64,000 bases of DNA from Ascidiaceihabitans sp034111945 (GCA_047626725.1 JBLHSG010000019.1:19166-83165); one strand, 5' to 3'. Positions 46,854-56,725 are shown, counted from the first letter of the stretch. Numbers and translations are program-made. Notes: generated by a model not told the origin, from the sequence alone.

Positions 46854-48077
46854 CTAAAGTAACAGACCCGGATCAGCGCCCATTTCAATTCCTGGAAAAA
46901 TCGATTGTTCCAAAACCGAAGTTTCCAGCCCAATCAGACCACGCATGATCCATGCCGCTTGGGTGCGCACGTCAGCCGTGGGCATCAAATCGCGGCCTTC
47001 GTACAGGTCAGATGCGCCAAGGCCAGGCCAGCGCCCATGAACTTTGCCACCTTTGATCGCGCCGCCAGCAGTAATCATCAAACCACCCGTGCCGTGATCG
47101 GTGCCACCAGTGCCATTTTCGCGCGCAGTGCGCCCAAATTCAGTCATCACAACTACAGCCGTTTTTTTCCAAATGTTGCCGCGCAACGTGTCCCTTAGGT
47201 GGGTCAACGTTTCGGCCAACCGACCCAGCGCCAAACTTAGGTTGCGTTCTTGAGCTTGGTGCGTGTCCCAACCGTTCAGTGAAAATGCCGCGACACGCGC
47301 ATCGGCGCGCAATCGTTTGGCCGCAAATTCCGCGATCTTCAGGTGGGTCTTGCCCCGCGCTGCGCGCTGCATACCAGCCATCATGGCTTCGCCGCTGTCC
47401 GCCATTTCGCCCATTTGACCGCCATCCGCCGACGACAACATCCGTGCCTCGGCCAAGGCTGCGTGCATCGCTGGGTCATCTTGGGTGATCAAATCCATCA
47501 ACCGTTCAGCCTGCGGGCTCATTGTCAGGTCAGCGCCCGGCGACCAATTTGCAACCGGTGCTGCGCCTTTTAGCAACGGCATATCACCACGCCCAATGGC
47601 ATAGGCTGTGTCGGTTTGAATCCCCGGAACAGCCTGCAACATCCGGTTCAACCAGCCATCACGCACACCGCCAGTGGCAAGGGAATCGGTGCCTGCCTCT
47701 AGAATATCTTGGCCATCAAAGTGACTGCGTTTGTCGCGATAAGGCGTCGAAACAGCCTGCACAAATCCCAGTTCGCCCGCATTCCACATCGGCATTAGGC
47801 CCGTCAATGCAGGATGCAGGGAAAAATATCCGTCTAGATCAAGGCCACCATTTTGCGGTCCACCCGCCAGTTTATTGCGCAGTTTTGCGTACGCCGGATC
47901 GCCGTAGGGCTGGACCACATCCAAGCCATCCAAACCACCGCGCAGGATGATCACGACCAATCGCGTGTCCCAAGGGGCGGCTGCAAAACTGACCGGCGCG
48001 AACAACGAGCTGGCCGCAAGTGAGCAGCCGATGAGACCGGAGCGGGCCAGAAAATTGCGGCGTGATAAGGTGTTCAT
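46854..48077 (-). CDS. DUF1501 family Tat-exported protein
   Basis: A 407-residue protein with a twin-arginine signal (MNTLSRRNFLARSGLIGCSL, then AASSLFAPVSFAAA), so it is exported folded. The mature part is an alkaline-phosphatase-superfamily-like DUF1501 domain: RLVVIILRGGLDGLDVVQPY, SHFDGQDILEAG, VVVMTEFGRTARENGTGGTD and HGTGGLMITAG. Function unknown; the family is nearly always next to a DUF1800 gene, as here, 13 bases downstream of it on the minus strand. A role in exported polymer or surface biology has been suggested but cannot be shown here. Confidence 0.88.
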   Translation of the reverse strand: MNTLSRRNFLARSGLIGCSLAASSLFAPVSFAAAPWDTRLVVIILRGGLDGLDVVQPYGDPAYAKLRNKLAGGPQNGGLDLDGYFSLHPALTGLMPMWNAGELGFVQAVSTPYRDKRSHFDGQDILEAGTDSLATGGVRDGWLNRMLQAVPGIQTDTAYAIGRGDMPLLKGAAPVANWSPGADLTMSPQAERLMDLITQDDPAMHAALAEARMLSSADGGQMGEMADSGEAMMAGMQRAARGKTHLKIAEFAAKRLRADARVAAFSLNGWDTHQAQERNLSLALGRLAETLTHLRDTLRGNIWKKTAVVVMTEFGRTARENGTGGTDHGTGGLMITAGGAIKGGKVHGRWPGLGASDLYEGRDLMPTADVRTQAAWIMRGLIGLETSVLEQSIFPGIEMGADPGLLL

Positions 48078-48090
48078 ACTGTAATCCTAA

Positions 48091-49479
48091 CTAACGACGC
48101 TGAAACGCGGGGGATGACAAAACAAGACCGATGGCTTCGGTTTTGCTTTCTGCCGCCCCAGCGGCAAATCGAACGGGTTCAGTGGCAAAACTGCCCAGCG
48201 CGGTGTCTACAAAAACGCGTGGGTCTGGCAAGTCGGGTTGCAAAATTTCCGGCGCACCCATCGCCCAGCGCACGCGACCAGACAGCCCTTGTGGCGTGAT
48301 CCATTCCGCGTCTTCTTCGGGCCAACCGTCAGGTCCACTTGGCTGTTGCCAATTTTGACCCATCAACGTCATCGGCACCATCAGCGCGTTTTTCATGCTT
48401 TTTTCATCCAGCGCCTCAATCGGACCACGTGGAATTGCCAAAGCACGGCAGGCAGACCCGATAAAATCCACAGGAAATTTGAAATTCATCGCGTCGCGTT
48501 GCCATGCCGCAGGATGTTCCAGCATCGCGGTATAGACCGCCATCAACTGCCCATCAGTTTTGATAAACGCGTCCATCATGTGCGCGACCAACCCATCATC
48601 CGGTGTGTCCGAGACAAAATGAACGGCCAGTTTGGTCGCAATATGGTGGGCAGTCGCAGGGTGAACAGACAGGTCCTCAAGGGCGGCAAGCACTGGTTTT
48701 ACACTAGGCGTATCGTCGTATGTGACACCTAAAACAGTCTCTGATCCCGGCTCTGCATAGTCTTTGCGAAACTTGAAACCGACCTGCGTTTGAAACGAAA
48801 GACCGGTGAACAATTCAGCCAATTGGCGCACGTCTTCTTGGGTGTACGGGCCATCAACGCCAAGGGTGTGCAGCTCCAGAACTTCGCGCGCGAGGTTTTC
48901 GTTTAGGCCAACATCCTTGCCATTTTTCTTGATCGCACGGGCGGAATTTGGCCCCATTGCGCCAGTCTGATCAAGGTAGTGCAACATAAGCGGATGAAGA
49001 ACAGCGGCCTTTAGCAGGTCAGAAAACCGCAATGTCAGATTTGGGCGAATGGCACCTTCGATGTAGGGCCCCGTCGCGCGGCGCACCAATCCGCGTTTTC
49101 CACGAGCGGTGAAATGATCGCTCCAGAAAAAGGCGAGGCGTTCGAAAAACGCATTCGAAGTGTACGTACGGCGCAACATGGTCTGGCCAAACCACTTGGC
49201 TTTGTCCTCGCGCGCAGTTTTGTTCAACACGTTTCGCTGTTTGCGGGCATCTGCGGCCAGATCCGTGCCGCGATTTGCACGACGGATTTTACGCAAATTG
49301 ACGATCTCGATCATGCGCGCGCGAAAGGTGTCAAAAGTTTCAATCGGGAATTGCTGTGCGATGGCGTCATCTGACACCAATCCCGCCAACATCGCGTCGA
49401 TTGAAGGAACCTGATCCACGACAGGTGACAGACCGCACCCGAATCGGATTTCGGCAAATTCTGGGTCAAACGTGCTCAC
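48091..49479 (-). CDS. DUF1800 family protein
   Basis: A 462-residue protein with the DUF1800 landmarks: a start of RFGCGLSP (usual RxGFG-type), RRTYTSNAFFERLAFFWSDHF, ENLAREVLELHTLGVDGPYT and DVRQLAELFTGLSF. No signal peptide is visible, whereas its partner DUF1501 protein has one; DUF1800 may travel as a passenger, which is inference. Start GTG at 49479. Together with the DUF1501 gene it forms a two-gene operon of unknown function. Confidence 0.87.
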   Translation of the reverse strand: MSTFDPEFAEIRFGCGLSPVVDQVPSIDAMLAGLVSDDAIAQQFPIETFDTFRARMIEIVNLRKIRRANRGTDLAADARKQRNVLNKTAREDKAKWFGQTMLRRTYTSNAFFERLAFFWSDHFTARGKRGLVRRATGPYIEGAIRPNLTLRFSDLLKAAVLHPLMLHYLDQTGAMGPNSARAIKKNGKDVGLNENLAREVLELHTLGVDGPYTQEDVRQLAELFTGLSFQTQVGFKFRKDYAEPGSETVLGVTYDDTPSVKPVLAALEDLSVHPATAHHIATKLAVHFVSDTPDDGLVAHMMDAFIKTDGQLMAVYTAMLEHPAAWQRDAMNFKFPVDFIGSACRALAIPRGPIEALDEKSMKNALMVPMTLMGQNWQQPSGPDGWPEEDAEWITPQGLSGRVRWAMGAPEILQPDLPDPRVFVDTALGSFATEPVRFAAGAAESKTEAIGLVLSSPAFQRR

Positions 49480-49594
49480 GCCGGCATGCTCCTTATCAAA
49501 GTCTTACCCCCATATAGGAAGAAACGGCGAGGCTTTCACCTACGCCGCTTCTCATTATACGTTGCGTTGGCGTCGTTTCGCCGTTTTATTTGAA

Positions 49595-51445
49595 TTATTC
49601 CTGCGGAATAACGCGCAGGCCTAGTTCCATTAATTGATCCGTCATTGGTTCAGACGGCGCGGACATCATCAAATCCTCGGCCTTTTGGTTCATCGGGAAC
49701 AAGATGATTTCGCGAATGTTAGCCTCGTCTGCGAGCAACATGACGATCCGGTCGATGCCAGCCGCACAGCCACCGTGGGGTGGGGCACCGTATTGGAACG
49801 CGTTAACCATGCCGCCAAAACGTTTTTCGACTTCGTCTTTGCCGTAGCCCGCAATTTCAAAGGCTTTGAACATGATTTCTGGTTTGTGGTTCCGGATCGC
49901 GCCGGACACCAATTCGTAACCGTTGCACGCCAAGTCATATTGGTAACCCAAGACTTTGAGCGGATCGCCTTGCAAGGCTTCCATTCCGCCTTGGGGCATC
50001 GAAAACGGATTGTGTTCAAAATCGATGCGGCCGGTTTCTTCGTCTTTTTCGTAGATCGGGAAATCGATGATCCACGCAAAGGCAAACCGGTTCAGGTCGG
50101 TCAATTTCAGTTCTTCGCCGATGACGTTACGGGCACGTCCTGCGACGCCCTCAAACGCTTTTGGTTTGCCGCCAAGAAAGAATGCCGCGTCGCCAAGGCC
50201 GAGGCCCAACTGTTGGCGGATCGCTTCTGTACGTTCTGGTCCGATGTTTTTGGCAAGTGGGCCTGCCGCTTCCATGCCGCCGGTCACTTCGCCGGACTTC
50301 AGCTTGGCTTGAGCTTCTTTTACGGTGATGCCCAATTCCTGCGCCACGGCATCTGCCGTTTTTTCACGCCAGAAAATGTAGCCCATGCCGGGCAACCCTT
50401 CTTTTTGCGCAAACGCGTTCATGCGGTCACAGAATTTACGTGACCCACCGGTTGGTGCCGGGATCGCGCGAATTTGCGTGCCGTCTTGTTCCAGCAACTT
50501 TGCGAAAATCGCAAAACCTGAATCGCGGAAATGGTCAGACACGATTTGCATTTTGATCGGGTTACGCAAGTCGGGTTTATCCGATCCGTACCAAAGTGCT
50601 GCGTCTTTGTACGAAATCTGCGCCCACGTTTGATCTACTTTGCGACCGCCACCGAATTCTTCGAAAATTCCGGTCAGCACCGGTTCGATCGTATCAAAGA
50701 TGTCCTGCTGCTCAACAAAGCTCATCTCGAGGTCGAGCTGGTAAAAGTCAGTCGGAGAGCGATCAGCGCGCGGATCTTCGTCGCGGAAACACGGGGCGAT
50801 CTGGAAATATTTATCGAAACCAGAGACCATCAACAGCTGTTTGAATTGCTGCGGCGCTTGCGGCAGCGCGTAGAATTTACCGGGGTGCAGACGTGATGGC
50901 ACCAAGAAATCGCGCGCGCCTTCAGGCGATGACGCGGTGATGATCGGCGTTTGGAATTCGCGGAAATTCTGAGCCCACATGCGCTTGCGGATCGACGATA
51001 CAACATCGGATCGCATGATCATGTTTTTCTGCATCTTCTCGCGTCGCAAATCTAGGTAGCGATATTTCAGGCGGGTTTCTTCTGGGTATTCTTGATCGCC
51101 AAACACCATCAATGGCAGTTCAGCCGCGTCGCCCAACACTTCGAGTTCGCGTACGAAGACTTCGATTTCGCCAGTTGGGATTTTGGCGTTCACCAATTCT
51201 GGCGCGCGCGCTTTGACCGTTCCATCGATGCGAATACACCATTCGGACCGGACTTTTTCGATGTCCTTGAACGCAGGGCTATCGGGGTCGCACAACACTT
51301 GGGTCATACCGTAATGGTCGCGCAGGTCGATGAACAGGATGCCGCCGTGATCGCGTACGCGGTGAACCCAGCCAGATAGGCGAACGGTGTCACCCACATT
51401 GGCGGCGGTCAGATCGGCGCAAGAATGGCTTCGGTATGCATGCAT
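49595..51445 (-). CDS. aspS: Aspartyl-tRNA synthetase
   Basis: A 616-residue bacterial-type class II synthetase. It has the N-terminal OB fold (VRLSGWVHRVRDHGGILFID), motif 2 around FRDEDPRADRSPTDFYQLD, the bacterial GAD insertion in the middle and motif 3 near the end (PHGGCAAGIDRIVMLL). In alphaproteobacteria lacking AsnRS the enzyme is often non-discriminating; I cannot tell from the window. ATG 51445 gives MHAYRSHSCADL; upstream in-frame sequence has no homology. Confidence 0.96.
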   Translation of the reverse strand: MHAYRSHSCADLTAANVGDTVRLSGWVHRVRDHGGILFIDLRDHYGMTQVLCDPDSPAFKDIEKVRSEWCIRIDGTVKARAPELVNAKIPTGEIEVFVRELEVLGDAAELPLMVFGDQEYPEETRLKYRYLDLRREKMQKNMIMRSDVVSSIRKRMWAQNFREFQTPIITASSPEGARDFLVPSRLHPGKFYALPQAPQQFKQLLMVSGFDKYFQIAPCFRDEDPRADRSPTDFYQLDLEMSFVEQQDIFDTIEPVLTGIFEEFGGGRKVDQTWAQISYKDAALWYGSDKPDLRNPIKMQIVSDHFRDSGFAIFAKLLEQDGTQIRAIPAPTGGSRKFCDRMNAFAQKEGLPGMGYIFWREKTADAVAQELGITVKEAQAKLKSGEVTGGMEAAGPLAKNIGPERTEAIRQQLGLGLGDAAFFLGGKPKAFEGVAGRARNVIGEELKLTDLNRFAFAWIIDFPIYEKDEETGRIDFEHNPFSMPQGGMEALQGDPLKVLGYQYDLACNGYELVSGAIRNHKPEIMFKAFEIAGYGKDEVEKRFGGMVNAFQYGAPPHGGCAAGIDRIVMLLADEANIREIILFPMNQKAEDLMMSAPSEPMTDQLMELGLRVIPQE

Positions 51446-51621
51446 GGGGCTGGTCCCTTTGTTGGGCGGAAAACTTTGGGCAGATACACCTTTTGACGGG
51501 TGGGAAGTCAAGGGAACGTGGGCAGAACCGATGCAAAATGAGCTCTTTCGTGACTGTGCGTCACGGTTCCCTTTCCCGTAATGCCCGTTAGCATGACCTA
51601 ACATTGGTTTTGGGGTGCGAT

Positions 51622-52461
51622 ATGGACGTTTCGGGCAAGACAGCATTTGTGACGGGTGGTGCGTCTGGCATCGGGCTTGAGATCGGGCGCGTGCTGATGG
51701 AACAAGGTGCGCATGTGATGCTCGCCGATCTTGACGCTGGCCGGCTTGCCGCAGCCAAGGCTGATCTGGGATCAAGTTCAGGACATGTGCAAACTGTCGT
51801 CTGTGATGTGGCTGATGCTGCATCTGTACAAGCGGCGGCAGATGCGACAATCGCAGCGTTCGGCAAGGTCCATATCGTCGTCAATAACGCAGGCGTTTCG
51901 ATTGCAGGGGCCCCTGGCCAAACACCGCTAAAAGACTGGCGCTGGGTCGTCGACATTAACCTGATGGGCGTCGTTTACGGTGTTGAGATTTTCACACCAC
52001 TTATCCAATCGCACGGCGAAGGCGGGTATTTCGTCAACACCGCATCGATGTCCGGCCACCTCGCGACGGGGCAATTGGGCGCGTACACTGCCACGAAATT
52101 TGCCGTTGTCGGGTATTCGGAATCCTTGATGCAGGATTTAGCACCACACAACATCGGCGTATCCGTCCTATGCCCCGGCTGGGTCAAAACGGACATTAAC
52201 AAAGCACACAAAAGTCGCCCATCCGGTCACACCCAAGACGACGATTTGGTCAAAAACCCTGGTTTACAGATGGTGACCGAAGCCGTCGAAAAAGGTCTGC
52301 CACCCCGCCACGTTGCGGAATGGACGTTGGAATCTATGCAAGCCGGGCGGTTCTACATCTTTACCCACCCCAGCATGCGCCGCTGGATTCAAAAACGCGC
52401 CGCAATGGTCGACGCAGATTACGCAGCCTGCGTCGACGACCCACGGTTCAAAGATCGCTAG
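51622..52461 (+). CDS. Short-chain dehydrogenase/reductase
   Basis: A 279-residue classical SDR: cofactor motif VTGGASGIGLEIGRVL (TGGxxGIG), NNAG in VVNNAGVSIAG, serine in NTASMSGHLAT and the YxxxK pair in GAYTATKFAVVGYSESL. It may act on an alcohol or hydroxy-acid. It converges on the dimethylglycine dehydrogenase-like gene, overlapping it by four bases at the stops, and could be part of the same catabolic region, but nothing else links it. ATG 51622 starts MDVSGKTAFVTGG. Confidence 0.9.
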   Translation: MDVSGKTAFVTGGASGIGLEIGRVLMEQGAHVMLADLDAGRLAAAKADLGSSSGHVQTVVCDVADAASVQAAADATIAAFGKVHIVVNNAGVSIAGAPGQTPLKDWRWVVDINLMGVVYGVEIFTPLIQSHGEGGYFVNTASMSGHLATGQLGAYTATKFAVVGYSESLMQDLAPHNIGVSVLCPGWVKTDINKAHKSRPSGHTQDDDLVKNPGLQMVTEAVEKGLPPRHVAEWTLESMQAGRFYIFTHPSMRRWIQKRAAMVDADYAACVDDPRFKDR

Positions 52462-54878
52462 GCACGAACCAAGGAATTTTCAGGGTCATATGGCCCCGAC
52501 GCGATAACTTGCGCTGCGATATCGTGACCGATGCAATCCACCGTGAACTGGGTACCAGTCGTCGCAAACGCGGGTTCAACAAACGCGTAGGCAAGGTTCA
52601 TGCCAACGCGGTGCCCCCAATCGCCAGACGTCACAGTGCCAACCACACGGCCATCGACCATCACAGATGCGCCGGGCTGCGCAGGTAATTTATCAGTGTC
52701 CAATTGTATCGAAACCAACTTGCGCACAGGGCCCGCCGCATGTCGTTTGGCCAACGCATCGCGCCCGATAAAATCACCTTTGTCCAGTTTTACGAACCGG
52801 TCCAAACCGGTTTCGAAGGGGTCAAATTCGGTGATCAAATCCGCTTTCCAATGCAGGTATCCTTTTTCCATCCGCATCGATTCAACCGCACGTGCGCCAA
52901 ACAGACGTAAATCATGCTTTTGACCCGCAGTGCGCAGCGCCAGATACGCTGCATACAATTGGGCATTCGGAACGTGAATTTCATACGCATGTTCACCAGA
53001 AAAACTGACCGACATGACCGTTGCAGGTGCAATTCCAATGAAACACGCCCGCACCGAAAGCCAAGGGAACGCCTGCTGTGACCAATCCGCGCGGCTGACC
53101 TCGGTCATGACGTCGCGCGCTTTTGGGCCCGCTAAAACCAGAATTGTTTGATCATTGGTCAGCGATTTTATCTGCACGTCTTCGCCGTCACGCACATTCG
53201 ATTGCAGCCAGTCCATATCGTGGAATTCAGACGCAGCGGCAGACCCGTACCACGTGCGCGCTTCATCCAAGTTGGCCAGCGTCGCCTCGGCTTTGATCAT
53301 GCCGTGATGGTTCAGCAAATAGCCCAAACCGACTTTGCCGGTTTTTGTGGTGACCCGCCCGCACATCATCCGGTTCAAAAATGCGTGGCGGTCGGCGCCG
53401 GTCATTTCAAAACGGTTAAACCCGTTAACCTCTGCCAAGCCGACGCTGGTTTGAACGGCCGCTACTTCGGCTGCGACAACGTCGAATGTTTCGTTGAAAT
53501 GATAACCGTGGGTTTCGTGAAATTCCGTAGACGGGCGAATGTAGTCCACCCGTTCCCATCCGTTCACAACCGTAAATTCCGCGCCCTCGGCCGCCATCAC
53601 AGGCGTAATCGGAGTTGTCTTGGCAGGGCGTCCGGCGGGGCGATGTTCGTGCGGGAAATGAAAGCGGAATTCATTTTGGTAATCTTCGATCGCCTTGAGC
53701 GCGGTAAGTTCGACCGTTGCATGCCCAGTAAAGCGGCGCGGATCGATGCACCACGTGTCGTAACATGCCTCGCCGTGCACAATCTGTTGAGCAAGCAGCC
53801 ACCCGTGACCGCCCCCTTCACCCAGACCAGCGCGCAAGCCGATAATGCAAAACGCGTTCCGCTTGCCCGGGATCGGACCAACCAGCGGCGCGCCATCAAT
53901 TGTATAGGTGATCGGGCCGTTAACGATCGTGTGGATACCTGTTTCGGCAAGGGCAGGCATGCGCGCCATCGCCCCTTCGAGCACATCACCAACGCGGTCC
54001 AAATCATCAGGGCACAGCGCGTTCACAAATTTCGGATCGATCCCGTCCAGACCCCATGTTTTGCAATCTTGTTCGTAGAAACCAACCAACAGGCCGTTCT
54101 TTTCCTGACGACAATAGTAGTCACTAATCGGGCAACGCAGCAGCGGCATACGGTGATCGGCATCCACAATTTCTGGAATGTCTTCGGTTAAAAAATACTG
54201 ATGTTCCATAGACATAACCGGATGTTGCACGCCCATCATCGCGCCGACTTCGTTCACGCGGTAACCGCAAGCATTCACCACAACATCGCAGTCAATATCG
54301 CCTTTGGTCGTGTGCACCGTCCACGTGTCGTCCTTGTGTTGGGTCAGCTTTGTGACGGGCGTTTGGCGATAAACCTCTGCCCCGGCTTTGCGCGCACGAC
54401 GGGCCAAGGCCTGACACAACTGCGCCGGATCAATGTCACCATCCATCGGATCCCACAGACCACCAATCATATTATCGGTCGAAATCAGCGGATGGCGACG
54501 CGCGCATTCTTCGGCATCCAATACTTCGAAATGCACATCCATCCCGCGCGCCATTGATGTAAAATGGCGATACCCATCCATCTGCGCCTGCGTGTTGGCC
54601 AGCCGAATGCCGCCATCGCCGTGATGATAATTGATCGGATATTCAGGATCGTTCGCGAGGTCTTGGTACAGATTGATCGAATGGGTTTTTAGGCCAACCA
54701 TCGTCTGGTTCATGCCAAAGTTGGTGACCTGCGCGGCCGAATGCCATGTGGTGCCGCTGGTCAGTTCATCGCGTTCCACCAGAACCACGTCTGTCCAGCC
54801 TTCTTGGGTCAAGTGATACAGGGTCGAACACCCCGCAATTCCGCCACCGATAACCACTACTTTTGTCCGCGTCTTCAT
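52458..54878 (-). CDS. FAD/GcvT dehydrogenase, dimethylglycine/sarcosine dehydrogenase-like
   Basis: An 806-residue fusion. Residues 1-380 form an FAD oxidase domain (VVVIGGGIAGCSTLYHLTQE; GTTWHSAAQVTNF with the histidine that is covalently flavinylated in mammalian dimethylglycine dehydrogenase). A short FAO_M linker follows, then a GcvT/aminomethyltransferase domain (PSTEFHETHGYHFNETFDVV, EVNGFNRFEMTGADRHAFLN) and a GcvT C-terminal barrel. Such proteins oxidatively demethylate N-methyl amino acids and pass the one-carbon unit to tetrahydrofolate. It is divergent from the MttB gene. The exact substrate is inferred only. Confidence 0.88.
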   Translation of the reverse strand: MKTRTKVVVIGGGIAGCSTLYHLTQEGWTDVVLVERDELTSGTTWHSAAQVTNFGMNQTMVGLKTHSINLYQDLANDPEYPINYHHGDGGIRLANTQAQMDGYRHFTSMARGMDVHFEVLDAEECARRHPLISTDNMIGGLWDPMDGDIDPAQLCQALARRARKAGAEVYRQTPVTKLTQHKDDTWTVHTTKGDIDCDVVVNACGYRVNEVGAMMGVQHPVMSMEHQYFLTEDIPEIVDADHRMPLLRCPISDYYCRQEKNGLLVGFYEQDCKTWGLDGIDPKFVNALCPDDLDRVGDVLEGAMARMPALAETGIHTIVNGPITYTIDGAPLVGPIPGKRNAFCIIGLRAGLGEGGGHGWLLAQQIVHGEACYDTWCIDPRRFTGHATVELTALKAIEDYQNEFRFHFPHEHRPAGRPAKTTPITPVMAAEGAEFTVVNGWERVDYIRPSTEFHETHGYHFNETFDVVAAEVAAVQTSVGLAEVNGFNRFEMTGADRHAFLNRMMCGRVTTKTGKVGLGYLLNHHGMIKAEATLANLDEARTWYGSAAASEFHDMDWLQSNVRDGEDVQIKSLTNDQTILVLAGPKARDVMTEVSRADWSQQAFPWLSVRACFIGIAPATVMSVSFSGEHAYEIHVPNAQLYAAYLALRTAGQKHDLRLFGARAVESMRMEKGYLHWKADLITEFDPFETGLDRFVKLDKGDFIGRDALAKRHAAGPVRKLVSIQLDTDKLPAQPGASVMVDGRVVGTVTSGDWGHRVGMNLAYAFVEPAFATTGTQFTVDCIGHDIAAQVIASGPYDPENSLVRA

Positions 54879-55061
54879 GTCGAGCATCCTGAATTCATTG
54901 CCCGCGCATCAGGGACGAACCCGCCTAGTATCGTCAATTCGCAAACCATGTATTTCACATATGCAAATAGGCCATTTGGATTTGCTTGGATCACAAACAG
55001 GCACTGAGCGAAATTACAACTTGGGACTATGGTCGGGCGAAATAACACAAAAGGGTGCAGC

Positions 55062-56579
55062 ATGACCGATACTCCTAAACGCGCAGGGCGACGGGCACGG
55101 CATGCATCACGCGCGGCGGGACCGGTTGTAAACCCGTGCCCACCCGGTGCTATTGGCGGTCAATACAAACCCCTTCGCGAGGCTGAGTTACAGGCGATTT
55201 ACGACACCGCCTTGCGACTGCTGGCAGAATTGGGAATGGGCGAAGTTCCTGAACGGTTGGCAAAGGTGTTCTTGGAAAACGGGGCCGCGCAACGGGGTGA
55301 CGGGCGCATCACGTTTCCAAATGCGTTGGTCGAAGACGCGATTGCCCGCGCGCCAAAAACCTTTGTACTGCATGGTCGCGATGAGGACCGTTCGATCGAA
55401 GTTGGCGGCGACAAAGTCTATTTTGGAACAGGCGGCGCGGCGGTGCAAACGCTGGATATCGACACCGGATTATACCGGTCATCTACCTTGCAAGACCTGC
55501 ATGATTTCACCCGCCTTCAGGATCGTTTGGACAACGTCAGCTGGTTTACCCGTTGCTGCATCGCAACGGATCTGCCCGATGTTTTTGATTTGGACGTGAA
55601 CACCGCCTACGCATTGATGCGCAACACAACCAAACCCGTCGCAACCGCGTTTACCGTGCCCGAAAACGTCGCACCGCTTGTTAAAATGTTCGATATTGCG
55701 GCCGGCGGGGACGGTGAATTTGGCAAACGGCCATTTGTAAAAGCGCACATTAGTCCCGTTATTTCACCCATGCGGTTCGGCGAAGACGCGGTAGACACCG
55801 TGTTCGAATGTTTGGCCCACAACATCCCTGTGTCGTGCATCACCGCCGCGCAATCCGGGGCCACAGCACCTGCGACCTTGGCCGGTTTTCTGGCGCAATC
55901 GCTGGCAGAAACCTTAGCGAGCCTTGTTATGGTGCACGTCATCAAACCGGGGCACCCGATGGTGTTTTCAAACTGGCCCTTGGTGATCGATCTGCGCACG
56001 GGTGCGTTTGCCGGTGGTGGTGGTGAAATCGCGGTGCTGAATGCTGCGTCCGCGCAGGTGTCAAACTGGCTTGGCCTGCCATCAGGCGTGGCTGCATCCA
56101 TGACCGACGCCAAAGCACTGGACGCACAATACGGTGCAGAAAAAGCCATGACGTCCCTTGCAGCCGCGCTTGGTGGTGGCAACCTGATTTACGAAAGTTC
56201 CGGCATGACCGCGGCCCTGTTGGGCGTCAGTTTCGAAGGTTTTGTGTTGGACAATGAAATGCACGGGCACACCTACCGCATCCTGCGCGGCATCGAAGTG
56301 ACCGAAGAAAACCTTGGCTTTGATGCGATCTGTCAGGCGGTCCTTGGCGACGGGCATTTCTTGGGCGGTGCGCACACTTTGGCCGCCATGGAACGCGACT
56401 ATTTCTACCCGCCTATCGCAGATCGCGAGACCCCAAAAACCTGGGAGGACGCAGGTGGAATGGACGCATGGGCCCGTGCCAAAATCACCGCAAAATCGAT
56501 TTTGCAAGAACACCACCCAACGTATTTAGACGCGGATCAGGACACTGCAATGCGCACTGCTTTCGACATTAAAATTTAA
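55062..56579 (+). CDS. MttB-family trimethylamine/betaine methyltransferase homologue (no pyrrolysine)
   Basis: A 505-residue member of the trimethylamine methyltransferase (MttB) superfamily: PPGAIGGQYKPLREAELQAI at the N-terminus, a TIM-barrel body with GTGGAAVQTLDIDTG, NTTKPVATAFTVPE and the C-terminal VTEENLGFDAICQAVLGDGH and LGGAHTLAAMERDYFYP. The frame has no internal stop, so it is a non-pyrrolysine relative; known non-Pyl members demethylate quaternary amines such as glycine betaine through a corrinoid protein. No corrinoid protein gene is seen. ATG 55062 follows AAAGGGTGCAGC. Confidence 0.88.
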   Translation: MTDTPKRAGRRARHASRAAGPVVNPCPPGAIGGQYKPLREAELQAIYDTALRLLAELGMGEVPERLAKVFLENGAAQRGDGRITFPNALVEDAIARAPKTFVLHGRDEDRSIEVGGDKVYFGTGGAAVQTLDIDTGLYRSSTLQDLHDFTRLQDRLDNVSWFTRCCIATDLPDVFDLDVNTAYALMRNTTKPVATAFTVPENVAPLVKMFDIAAGGDGEFGKRPFVKAHISPVISPMRFGEDAVDTVFECLAHNIPVSCITAAQSGATAPATLAGFLAQSLAETLASLVMVHVIKPGHPMVFSNWPLVIDLRTGAFAGGGGEIAVLNAASAQVSNWLGLPSGVAASMTDAKALDAQYGAEKAMTSLAAALGGGNLIYESSGMTAALLGVSFEGFVLDNEMHGHTYRILRGIEVTEENLGFDAICQAVLGDGHFLGGAHTLAAMERDYFYPPIADRETPKTWEDAGGMDAWARAKITAKSILQEHHPTYLDADQDTAMRTAFDIKI

Positions 56580-56682
56580 GTCGTCAGGCGTGTAATTCAT
56601 TTCATCCGCTGACCAGATTCTGAACCGCGATCGATGTTATTCGGCAGCGGCCTGAACACATGACATTCAAAAATCTCTTGAC

Positions 56683-56694
56683 TAACGCGCGTTA
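56683..56694. promoter_or_regulatory. Palindrome upstream of the GntR gene, candidate operator
   Basis: TAACGCGCGTTA is a perfect 12-base palindrome preceded by CTCTTGAC and located 32 bases before the GntR-family start. It is a plausible autoregulatory operator, but FCD-type GntR sites usually have a TnGTnnnACnA core, which this does not match well. Confidence 0.3.
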
Positions 56695-56725
56695 ACACAA
56701 TCAAAAATATCCAACATTTTCTAAA

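Noticed and set aside
49523..49585. Long-range inverted repeat AACGGCGA / TCGCCGTT after aspS
   Set aside because: The loop is about 47 bases and the stem 8, too weak to call a terminator without folding.
49634..50443. Plus-strand 269-codon frame inside aspS
   Set aside because: Complete AspRS motifs occupy the minus strand across this region.
53148..54191. Plus-strand open frame of 347 codons opposite the FAD/GcvT dehydrogenase gene
   Set aside because: Cysteine- and histidine-rich, motif-free text typical of antisense to a real gene.
55062..56579. Pyrrolysine-containing MttB
   Set aside because: The frame is uninterrupted from start to stop, with no in-frame TAG, so this is a non-pyrrolysine relative.
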